From Pseudomonadota bacterium (GTDB lineage: Bacteria > Desulfobacterota > Desulfobulbia > Desulfobulbales > SURF-16): a stretch of DNA of 41,944 bases. The stretch is from contig JAHILF010000028.1 of NCBI GenBank assembly GCA_018897105.1, forward strand, positions 1 through 41,944. The letters are read 5' to 3'. The notes below the pieces were generated by a model. It saw only the letters and a program-made list of their open reading frames with translations. It did no database searches and was not told where the DNA came from. The translations under genes were made by a program, and so were the position numbers. Of the stretch, positions 17,901 through 24,892 are shown piece after piece (position 1 is the first letter of the stretch; every line of letters begins with the position of its first letter).

Positions 17901-18128
17901 CTTCAAGGCGATCTGGTTTCTTTGTTGTCAGACCTTTCTATCCGGAATTTATTTATTGTCATTATGTTGAAAAAAATTGATGATTATTTCGCCGAACTTA
18001 CCCCTGCCGTATTTCATGGGGTAATCACTGGTAAGACCGAACCAGTTTTTGTTTCTGGTGATGATGACAATACCGCATCGTCTTCCATTACCATCAAAAA
18101 GAAAGACAGGGGTAAGATCCGGCTATGA
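14904..18128 (+). CDS. BREX-linked multidomain protein: DUF1566/C-type-lectin-like domain fused to alpha-CTD, sigma-4 and HARE-HTH-like modules
   Basis: The protein has 1074 residues. Residues ~10-150 are a DUF1566 (Lcl_C, formylglycine/C-type-lectin-like) domain: TDTRTGLMWMRC, WDGANKL, DDWRLPDIDELKTL, CWSSSPY, YAWVVN, SVRLVRYGQ. Residues ~346-405 (LSVRATNVLLNN... LLSLDHTALLNFKNCGK) and ~461-520 (LSVRAASVLHRLG... NFGRKCFNEI) are helix-hairpin-helix modules like the RNA polymerase alpha C-terminal domain. Residues ~555-600 (LEQLGEQLAITRERARQILK) match sigma-70 region 4. Residues ~750-820 (LEDIIIHVLERNGKPMHFSE... GTYGLKSWG) look like HARE-HTH, followed by another winged-helix-like segment. The stop overlaps the BrxP start by ATGA, so it is coupled to the BREX genes. 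I infer a DNA- or RNA-polymerase-binding regulator or sensor of the system, with the lectin domain as ligand-binding part. No signal peptide is present, so it acts in the cytoplasm. The start has only a weak ribosome site. Confidence 0.75.
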   Translation: MSSEETKNLIGHYIDNCDGTVTDTRTGLMWMRCVMGQIWDGKSCHGEARNFTWDGANKLRHNSTFAGCDDWRLPDIDELKTLIDRSQDNQAIDNRAFPNTPRSLCWSSSPYSFDSNYAWVVNCYSGNVYNVSRNDYNSVRLVRYGQGVKSMGEVTLQPLPAKVLPWFKMPCDQALVLEIEKSSPEINTNKAFDEIMAFPAIQQLIPIAIESGQPITSFCNDHYKELCFSYNELFQILNFLIECCQIDYSSGILSQVLKLHKDQDIWRKRPQMDRMLEKIRHIVLTSSSRKKNQPLNQSSSSLHTSLDPSPENESCLFDPLSVDALPTDDPSYNSMPLVSYDESAPGSWTDLIGSSSLSVRATNVLLNNCASLEDLLSLDHTALLNFKNCGKHTVTEIIEFQNKMRAGGFPPALPLRPLAPPVADILKLPPSEESLRLLPIFSSKLLDCISVNELHEGFQVEMRLADIVLSVRAASVLHRLGYKTIGEIMFIPGATLLKEKNFGRKCFNEIQDVIKKIVIQGNNQSGSLADKLDFSSYAAMVESFTHHCLQKKSQELVSKRLCFQTEKIPTLEQLGEQLAITRERARQILKKGYATLKIKTNIDLLKGFRESIDTVVTIGGGIITLGGLSTALQEKYGWLSPPNPPALGQLLSLLKPNQLFAGAEDLVMVECECLTCEKPFEKLLSLDFEEHESFHIRVASSNLAKHCQENCVVKPVQTFHQAYIERLIRRTNGKYVIHNDLIMPRDTWLPRYGVKLEDIIIHVLERNGKPMHFSEITPIIQKENITHSDISDHNVHAALMRFDTVEITNRGTYGLKSWGMGGYRSVSTAIEELLDASDRPLRRAEINQQLGLEFSEFNISASLGTATRFVSVGEGFYDRPERWRQRTYQSLIEQLPKPLAEFARYLVGNNNYSYKFVLALVFVRGMDENGSFYLPTLKERFFSFYLSRKKRGLIVEIDSSIISRIGEIEDSVIKNTAADKPMTSFLSSPFFVQNGSAIFLQGDLVSLLSDLSIRNLFIVIMLKKIDDYFAELTPAVFHGVITGKTEPVFVSGDDDNTASSSITIKKKDRGKIRL
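15240..15317 (+). other. DGR variable-region-like codon stretch in the lectin domain
   Basis: This covers residues 113-138 of the lead protein. Apart from GCG, TGG and CGG, the 23 codons here all end in C or T, 19 of them in C, and read as AAC, TAC, TCC, TTC, GTC, TGC, AGC, GAC or GGC. That is the pattern produced when AAC codons of a template repeat are mutagenised at adenines by a diversity-generating retroelement. The flanking SSPY, YAWVV and VRLVR segments are those seen in DUF1566 targets of such elements. No template repeat and no reverse transcriptase lie in this window. Confidence 0.5.
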
Positions 18129-19714
18129 GTGCATCCGATCATTCTAGGGCCTTTTGGTGCGACTCCTGCCATGTTCCACTACTGGGGAAGCTCTGCCACG
18201 CCTGCGGATCGGTTGGCCGGGATCTTTCGACGGCGGCTCTTGTGCCGGTCTTCCGTCCGGAAATCAACTATCTGAAGAAGCGAGTCACCCCTGAATTACA
18301 CAGTTTTTTACATGAGCTTGAGACCTGGGTAACACCGGTGAATTATACATACTATGGAAATGGGGCTACGCTGTTTCGCTTATCTGCCACAACCGCAGAT
18401 GTTAAATCTTGCCCTGCGCCGAAAGGATCTCCCTCTCATCGTCCTCGGGATCAAACATTTGCCGTATTTCAAAAAGCGAATAGGGCCTATGTGGAACAAA
18501 TGCAGTATGAGGCCGAGCATTTTATCCGCGAAACTGTCCGGGTACACAATGGGCGACCCGTTCTGGTTTCCTTTTCCGGGGGGAAAGATTCAACAGTGGC
18601 TTCGCATTTGGTGATGAATGCCTTAGGCCGGAGTGATGTTTTGCATGTTTTTGCCGATACCACTATCGAATTTCCAGACACTTATCAGTATCTCCAGGAA
18701 TTCCAGCAGGAACACCCGTTGACCCCATTCATCATAAGTCGATCACAGCTCGATTTTTTTCAGACAGCTGAATCCATTGGACCTCCAAGCCGCATCCTGC
18801 GCTGGTGCTGCTCAACCCATAAGACCAACCCTTTGGCAAAAATTATTAACAGCCTGAGCCCTGACCAAGGGGTGCTTACCTTTGATGGAGTGCGAAAATC
18901 TGAGTCGGTTCGCCGGTCTAAATATCAAAGAATTACCAATAAACATAAAGTTGCAAATGAAATTCTGGCAAGCCCTATAATTGAATGGTCTGATTTAGCC
19001 GTTTGGATATACCTATTATTTCATGGTTTAAATTTCAACAAAGCTTACACTAAAGGATTCCGGCGGGTTGGATGCCTTTACTGCCCGTTTAATAGCGATT
19101 GGTCTTATAAAATGACTCAATACCGTTATCCCCGGCAATACCAACGCTGGCAAACTTTCTTGTTGGAACAAGGGGAACGGATGGGACATCCAAATCCTGA
19201 AAATTTCGCTGCCAATGGTTGGAGGTGCAGAGCGGGAGGGCGTGGTCTCGATCATTACAAAGCTTCCATTGAGTCCGCCCCCTGTTTGTTATCTGATACA
19301 GCTATTTCGTATCAGGTGCTAAGTGGAGATCCCCGGAAAGTCGGGCACTTTTTCCGTCCATTAGGACCACAGACGCAGATCAGGAGCAACGACCATTCAG
19401 AGACATTTCTCATTCATGACCATCGGACAAATGAAATGCTAGCAAGTGTGGAAGTTGGGTTCGAAGATAGAGCCATTCGCATTAATTATCTACTTGAAAA
19501 AGGAAAACGAATTTTTCAACAGCGGGTTGAAAAACAACTTAGGAAATTACAATCATGTATCCAGTGCGGGGCATGTAGCGCTAAGTGTCAATTGAAAGCA
19601 ATCACTGTCATGAATGAAGATTTTTCTATAGATGCAAACAAGTGTGTGAGCTGTTTAGATTGCGTTAGGCATAGGTGTCCAGCGGTTGAGTCACTAATGA
19701 AGAAAGGAAAGTAA
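18125..19714 (+). CDS. brxP: BrxP: PAPS-reductase-like protein with Zn ribbon and Fe-S cluster
   Basis: The 529-residue protein has three parts. Residues 11-27 are a zinc ribbon (CDSCHVPLLGKLCHACG). Residues ~145-380 are a PP-loop ATP pyrophosphatase domain of the PAPS reductase/DndC family, with SFSGGKDST at about 148-156, the adenylate site region ADTTIEFPDT, and a Cys cluster (RWCCSTHK; VGCLYCPFN). Residues ~475-520 are ferredoxin-like (CIQCGACSAKCQ... CVSCLDCVRHRCP), enough for 4Fe-4S clusters. PAPS-reductase-like proteins are the hallmark of type 4 BREX, where they are called BrxP; relatives (DndC) help put sulfur into DNA. Dnd partners are absent here. Direct sulfur chemistry on DNA or nucleotides is an inference. 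The gene is coupled to the upstream gene by a 4-base overlap. Confidence 0.82.
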   Translation: MSASDHSRAFWCDSCHVPLLGKLCHACGSVGRDLSTAALVPVFRPEINYLKKRVTPELHSFLHELETWVTPVNYTYYGNGATLFRLSATTADVKSCPAPKGSPSHRPRDQTFAVFQKANRAYVEQMQYEAEHFIRETVRVHNGRPVLVSFSGGKDSTVASHLVMNALGRSDVLHVFADTTIEFPDTYQYLQEFQQEHPLTPFIISRSQLDFFQTAESIGPPSRILRWCCSTHKTNPLAKIINSLSPDQGVLTFDGVRKSESVRRSKYQRITNKHKVANEILASPIIEWSDLAVWIYLLFHGLNFNKAYTKGFRRVGCLYCPFNSDWSYKMTQYRYPRQYQRWQTFLLEQGERMGHPNPENFAANGWRCRAGGRGLDHYKASIESAPCLLSDTAISYQVLSGDPRKVGHFFRPLGPQTQIRSNDHSETFLIHDHRTNEMLASVEVGFEDRAIRINYLLEKGKRIFQQRVEKQLRKLQSCIQCGACSAKCQLKAITVMNEDFSIDANKCVSCLDCVRHRCPAVESLMKKGK

Positions 19715-19720
19715 CGTCGC

Positions 19721-20632
19721 ATGGCTAAATTTGAATTCGGTTTCGAGGAAGCATGGCTTCGCCTGATCATCAAAAAAATTCCCAATCACCCTAATCTGTT
19801 CTTGCCAAGCGCCGTGGAACAGGCCCAAACAATCCTGCGGGTGGGAAAATTGAAAGTTGGCGCAGCAAGGGCCTGGGCTGAAGCGGCTGGGGTTATAATT
19901 AAGAAAAAAAAACAATTTATTTTAACCCCGTTAGGTAATCTCATCAAGCACCACGACCCGGACATGGATGATGACGGCATCTGGTGGGCTCTGCACTATA
20001 ATCTTGCGCGCCAAAATAGTCCTGCCTGGTTTTATGCCTTTTACTGCAATGAATTTACAAGTGATATTTTTGATCGGGGCATGCTGGAGAAGGAGTTACG
20101 GGCCTGGTGGGATCGAGGCCACGAAAAGCCCATGACTGACAGCATTTTTGATAAACTCGTATTCTCGCCCTTGAAACAGGCCTTTGACGGCACGCGCCTT
20201 GGTAACGAATTCGGATTTTTCGCCCTTCAAGAAGGCAGCCGCTTTTGCCGGCAGGCACCTGGCCACCGATTACCCCCTGCGGCCATTGTAGCCTATGGTT
20301 TGCTGGATTGGGCAAGGCAACAGCAAAGACAATCCGTGCATCTTGAAAAACTTCTGGGAGCTTGGGGTATCGGCAGGATTTTTAGGCTTGATCGGACATC
20401 TCTTGATGAAATTCTTATCCAAATTGGAGACAAGTACAACAAGCAAGTGGGGTGGGTCAGCCATACTGCCGGACTCAATTCGGTTTCCATCATGGATTTG
20501 CCTCCCTTAACACTAATAAGCGCTCACTATTATGAACTTGATGGTGAATCTCCCTCCAGTGCGCTGGAGAAGGGTAAAGCTGAGGTCCTTGAGCTTGGAA
20601 AAATGCAGGCTGATTTACCGCTGTTTTCATAG
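19721..20632 (+). CDS. DUF4007-family protein
   Basis: The 303-residue protein carries the DUF4007 pattern: an opening FEFGFEEAWLRLIIKKI, LRVGKLKVGAARAWAEAAG, LTPLGNLIKHHDPDMDDDG followed by IWWALHYNLARQNSPAWFYA. This family commonly sits next to PAPS-reductase/DndC-like genes in defence loci, as here (six bases after brxP). The N-terminal half looks like a winged helix, so it may bind DNA. Its biochemical role is unknown. It has no enzymatic motif that I can see. The start ATG at 19721 follows GAAAGGAAAG closely. Confidence 0.78.
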   Translation: MAKFEFGFEEAWLRLIIKKIPNHPNLFLPSAVEQAQTILRVGKLKVGAARAWAEAAGVIIKKKKQFILTPLGNLIKHHDPDMDDDGIWWALHYNLARQNSPAWFYAFYCNEFTSDIFDRGMLEKELRAWWDRGHEKPMTDSIFDKLVFSPLKQAFDGTRLGNEFGFFALQEGSRFCRQAPGHRLPPAAIVAYGLLDWARQQQRQSVHLEKLLGAWGIGRIFRLDRTSLDEILIQIGDKYNKQVGWVSHTAGLNSVSIMDLPPLTLISAHYYELDGESPSSALEKGKAEVLELGKMQADLPLFS

Positions 20633-20643
20633 GAAAGAATACA

Positions 20644-21072
20644 ATGCAACTACGCAACCTTTTTATAGAGAAATGGCATCGATGCAAAGATCACCGCTAT
20701 CCGGTCATGCTTATCATCCCTTCTCTCCCTGGCCTTTTCCCTGATACATTAATTGAAGACTTTGCAGGTCTTGTGGAAGGAAAATCGATTGATTTTGCAG
20801 CTCGGTATCAAGGAGTGTTAGAAACATTTTTGACTTGGGGCGGAGTCCAGGTGGAACTTCGTAGTTTATCTCTTTTAACACCAATAGTTGTCTCTAATCT
20901 TGAACCATTTTACAGTAAGTGGCCCCCTGCTGAAAGGTTAGATTTTCTACGTTATATATTACGAACAGAATCGGCGAATGGGATTGTAATCATCTTATAC
21001 TGTCAAGAAAATTTGGCCGAAATCAGATCAATCGACGAAAACAGCCGGGGCACTATCTGGGCACCTGCATAA
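20644..21072 (+). CDS. Small BREX-operon protein of unknown function
   Basis: The 142-residue protein starts MQLRNLFIEKWHRCKDHRYP and ends IDENSRGTIWAPA. The hydrophobic pattern (VMLIIPSLPG; GIVIILYCQ) suggests an alpha/beta fold, but there is no Walker A motif, so it is not the P-loop protein BrxF. It lies 11 bases after the DUF4007 gene and 16 bases before brxC, clearly in the same operon. Many BREX systems have a small gene just before brxC, and this position suggests an accessory of that ATPase. No further function can be given. Confidence 0.7.
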   Translation: MQLRNLFIEKWHRCKDHRYPVMLIIPSLPGLFPDTLIEDFAGLVEGKSIDFAARYQGVLETFLTWGGVQVELRSLSLLTPIVVSNLEPFYSKWPPAERLDFLRYILRTESANGIVIILYCQENLAEIRSIDENSRGTIWAPA

Positions 21073-21088
21073 ATTAGGGACTGTTATA

Positions 21089-24000
21089 ATGATACGAAAC
21101 CTTACTGAATTCATCAAGATTTCGCCTGGGTTCAAGGCGGCAGTCAATCTTCGGAACGACCGTGACAACCTGGGTAAGGTTGCAGGTTATATTCCTACAG
21201 AGGTCGCACGTGAAATTATACTTGATTTTGCAAAAAAACTTCATCCGACAACTCCGGATTCACGGTCTAGAATTGTTATGGGGACATATGGCACAGGTAA
21301 AAGCCATTTAGCCTTAGTTCTGCTTAATTTCTTCATGCGGCCCGCGGCAACTCAAGAGTTGCAATTGGTCATGGAAAAACTGGACCCGGACACCAGAGCA
21401 GTTTTGAAGCAATACCGCCAAGAAGTACCTGCCCCATATCTCATTGTCAGTCTTTATGGCAACGAAGGCAATATAGCAGATAGTCTTATGATGGGTTTAC
21501 GTCGCGCCTTGACGGCTGGAAATCTTGATTCATTATTGCCACCAACTGCTTTTGACGCGGCAATCAAACGCATTGATGATTTGGAAGAAAACTATAAAGA
21601 CAGCTTTGTCATCCTTAAACAAAAAGTCGAAGAGCGGGGGCATACCGTTGGAGAGCTAAAAACTCGTCTTGCAGAATATCAGAAGAAGTTTTTCGATCTG
21701 TTTCGTGAAATTTATCCTTCAGCCACCAGCGGGGCGCAATTCGACTTTCTAACCATGCTTGACCCTGTCAGTTTGTATGAAAGCATCGTCAAGGAACTCA
21801 GAGATCGTCACGGTTACAGCGGGATAGCAGTTTTTTGGGACGAGTTTGGCAATAAAATGGAGGAAGTTGTCAAGGACCCCACCGGAAAAGAAGGCCTTGA
21901 TCTTCAAGCTTTTGCCGAGTCGTGCAATGCCAGTGCGATGAATCAGATTCATCTTTATCTATTCTGTCATCGTTCGTTAAAGGAATATCACGACATTTCC
22001 AGAATCGCTTTGGCTTCCAGTCATCAGAAACTGGAGGAAGATTTGAGAAAAATTGAGGGCCGCTTTAAGCAATATATTTTAAAAAGTACAGATATTGAAA
22101 CCTTCCAGCTGATCGATGGAGTTATCATTGCTGATGAACAATCACCAGGCTGGGCAGACTTGATCACAACGTTTGGGCACTATCTTGACAGCCTTGTACA
22201 AGAAACCGCAAGATTGAACTACTTCGTTGGCTTTACTCGAGAGGAGTTAAAATCAACGGTTGTTCATGGTACTTACCCCCTACACCCAATGGCAGTTTAC
22301 AGCCTGCCCGCCATCTCCGAGAAAGTTGCACAAAATAACCGGACCCTCTTTACCTGTCTGTGCGAGGATGAACCAGGAAGTTTCAAACGTTTTTTGGATA
22401 AAGCCTCTTTGGACTTGACAACCACCTGTCCGCCGATGTTTACCGTCGACCAACTGTGGGAGTATTTCGCTCATGACATCCGGCAACAAGAGCGTACTGC
22501 TTCCATCTTTAGGGATTTTGAACATCTAAAAACCCGTCTGAAAATCAATGACGAAATAGGCCTGCGTATCTTAAAGACAGTCTCGGTGTTCCGAGTCACT
22601 ACCCCTACCCGATTTAAGGCTACAGAAGATATTCTTATTTATTCATTGAATATCTCACACGAACAACGTGATTTTTTCCGAGCAGAGCTGGCTAGACTTT
22701 CAGATCTTCAAAGTGAGAACCATATTCTGATGCGGTTGCAATCGGACGGCTCATATCGGCCAGCCGTCAATGGGGCAACAATACCTATCCTTGATAAAAT
22801 AAGAAAACTAATTGAAGAAACTCCGGAAAAACTTGGTCAAAAATCCACGCCATACTTGAAGTCTCTTTGGGTAAACTTGCCGGGCACTGAACCACGCGAA
22901 GCCACTGATTATGGAGATGAATTTGGCGTCTCCCGGAGCCTTATTGTTGAGCCGGTCAGCATGTACCAACTACGAGAATCGCTTGACAATCTTACTAAAA
23001 ATATTGGCAAAGAGAGGCATGATGATGGCATTATCTTGGCTGTATTATGTGAGAGTTCAAGCGAAATTGAAGAGGCAAAAACAATTGCCAGAACAACATT
23101 GGCGGACAAACAATATCAGCAAATAGTACTCGCCATCCCAAAAGAGCCATTGCAACTTACACGCTTATTGTTGGAGCACCAAGCACTCACATACCTAAAG
23201 AAGAATGAAGCTAGTCTTTATGGTGAAGGAGGAGAATTGTATGAAGAATGGCGCATATGGTCAGATGACAAACATGCCCAGCTTTTACAATTAATCAGCG
23301 AGCTTCTCACGCCTGAAAAACAGAACCTGGATTACTTTTGGCAAGGAAAATTTTGCAATATACAACATAACAGAGAATTGAAGAAATTGGCCACTGTCGT
23401 CATGAGAGAGGTCTTCCCATATTGCCCTCAGATTGGAGATCCAAAGCTGGCGCAAGATGATTTTGCCGGCAACTGGGGGTATAGGAATAACTGTCGAGAC
23501 GTCGTGTTGAAGCTCACAGCTAACAACGCTGCTGAGACTTTGTGGAAAGAAACAGCCGCTGCGCCTCAACATGTCATTAATTTGCTTCTAAAGACCAACG
23601 GCATCCTACGCAAGAATCAGACCGGGGATATCGAGATCAGCCAACCTGACGAAAATACACATTTGGGTGCCAACAAGGTCTGGTTTGTTATCTCTGATTT
23701 CCTAAAAAATGCCCGGCAGCGGCCCGTGGAAATGAAAAACCTTGTTACTCGATTACGCCGTCCGCCGTATGGTCTTAAATGTCGCGTTATGCCAATTTTT
23801 TTTGCTACTGCCGCTCATCATGAATTGGCCATGGGCAATATTTCCTTTGAGTTCCAAAGGACACCAAAACAAGTGGAGAAGATTACAACCATCGAGAGCG
23901 ATACCCTGGAAAAGGTCTTTACTGCCCCTGAAAGGTATAAATTGGCCTATGTTGATGTCAGCTCGAACCAGATTGCTGTAATAGCCGGGTTGGCCAAAGT

Positions 24001-24892
24001 TTATAATGTGACCTTGTTGCCAGCAGATCCTGCACTTGAACGGGTAAAAAAAGTTGGCATGGCTCTTGGCGCCTGGTGGCGCGCCCAACCTAAACATGCT
24101 CAGATTACATCCTTTGTTTCAGACGAAGCTGATGTGATTCGGGATTACATTTTTAAACCGCTTGCCGAGTTGGAGCCAGACACAGAACAAATACTATTGA
24201 AAGATACTTTTGAACATGTCTTCGATGCTGAGAAAAAGGTGAAGCAAGCGGACGTTGAAAAGTTAATAGATGGAATAAAGACAGAGTTTGAGGGATTGTT
24301 AGTTAAACTGCAAAAACGAATTTTGGATGAATGCCATATGGTATTTGAAGATCAGAATCAAGAAAATAGCACTCTTTCCCTTCATAAATGGTTTCTGAAC
24401 CTTCCAGATGAAAAAAAGAACTTTGTCCATCATGGGGATCCTGGAGTGTTAGCCAATTTCTGCAGAGAGAATCCTCTAATCGATGCAAATACTCCTGTAA
24501 AGTTGGATGAAAACCCCCTCTTAAAGTTGGCGGAAAAATTGACTGGCTTACAAATACCCTCTTGGTTCGATGATATGATCATTAAATTCAATGCCAAGCT
24601 GGGCGCAGCGAAAGAGTATATCGAAACCTTTGTTCCATCTTTCCCTGTTCCAAGTCCGACTGATCCACCACCGGATATCAGGCCAAATCAAGTCTGCGTC
24701 ACTCACAGCATCAAGGGGGAGAACAAAAGACGTATTATAGAGGTATTGGAGGAGTTAAGCCCCAACGGCCAAGCATTGGAAAATATGCTTAACACGACTG
24801 TTGATCAGATAGGGAGAAGTCTGGATGAGAAGGAAAAAACGGTAATTCTGTATCGCTTTCTGCGGAAACATTTTTTTAGTACGGTTTCCTGA
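21089..24892 (+). CDS. brxC: BrxC/PglY-family ATPase
   Basis: The 1267-residue protein begins MIRNLTEFIKISPGFKAAVN and has a Walker A motif GTYGTGKSHLAL at about residues 65-76. The AAA-type nucleotide-binding region extends to about residue 300, with a FWDEFGNKMEE segment near 245 that fits Walker B. A very long helical remainder follows. Length, N-terminal P-loop and position directly before pglZ identify the BrxC/PglY family, the large ATPase present in all BREX types, thought to drive assembly with PglZ. Its TGA overlaps the pglZ start as TGATG, so the two are made in coupled amounts. Confidence 0.88.
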   Translation: MIRNLTEFIKISPGFKAAVNLRNDRDNLGKVAGYIPTEVAREIILDFAKKLHPTTPDSRSRIVMGTYGTGKSHLALVLLNFFMRPAATQELQLVMEKLDPDTRAVLKQYRQEVPAPYLIVSLYGNEGNIADSLMMGLRRALTAGNLDSLLPPTAFDAAIKRIDDLEENYKDSFVILKQKVEERGHTVGELKTRLAEYQKKFFDLFREIYPSATSGAQFDFLTMLDPVSLYESIVKELRDRHGYSGIAVFWDEFGNKMEEVVKDPTGKEGLDLQAFAESCNASAMNQIHLYLFCHRSLKEYHDISRIALASSHQKLEEDLRKIEGRFKQYILKSTDIETFQLIDGVIIADEQSPGWADLITTFGHYLDSLVQETARLNYFVGFTREELKSTVVHGTYPLHPMAVYSLPAISEKVAQNNRTLFTCLCEDEPGSFKRFLDKASLDLTTTCPPMFTVDQLWEYFAHDIRQQERTASIFRDFEHLKTRLKINDEIGLRILKTVSVFRVTTPTRFKATEDILIYSLNISHEQRDFFRAELARLSDLQSENHILMRLQSDGSYRPAVNGATIPILDKIRKLIEETPEKLGQKSTPYLKSLWVNLPGTEPREATDYGDEFGVSRSLIVEPVSMYQLRESLDNLTKNIGKERHDDGIILAVLCESSSEIEEAKTIARTTLADKQYQQIVLAIPKEPLQLTRLLLEHQALTYLKKNEASLYGEGGELYEEWRIWSDDKHAQLLQLISELLTPEKQNLDYFWQGKFCNIQHNRELKKLATVVMREVFPYCPQIGDPKLAQDDFAGNWGYRNNCRDVVLKLTANNAAETLWKETAAAPQHVINLLLKTNGILRKNQTGDIEISQPDENTHLGANKVWFVISDFLKNARQRPVEMKNLVTRLRRPPYGLKCRVMPIFFATAAHHELAMGNISFEFQRTPKQVEKITTIESDTLEKVFTAPERYKLAYVDVSSNQIAVIAGLAKVYNVTLLPADPALERVKKVGMALGAWWRAQPKHAQITSFVSDEADVIRDYIFKPLAELEPDTEQILLKDTFEHVFDAEKKVKQADVEKLIDGIKTEFEGLLVKLQKRILDECHMVFEDQNQENSTLSLHKWFLNLPDEKKNFVHHGDPGVLANFCRENPLIDANTPVKLDENPLLKLAEKLTGLQIPSWFDDMIIKFNAKLGAAKEYIETFVPSFPVPSPTDPPPDIRPNQVCVTHSIKGENKRRIIEVLEELSPNGQALENMLNTTVDQIGRSLDEKEKTVILYRFLRKHFFSTVS

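Noticed and set aside
18125-20632. Dnd phosphorothioation system (DndC-like gene plus DUF4007)
   Set aside because: No dndB, dndD, dndE or dndA partner is present, and brxC-pglZ-brxL follow in the same operon, so type 4 BREX is the better reading.
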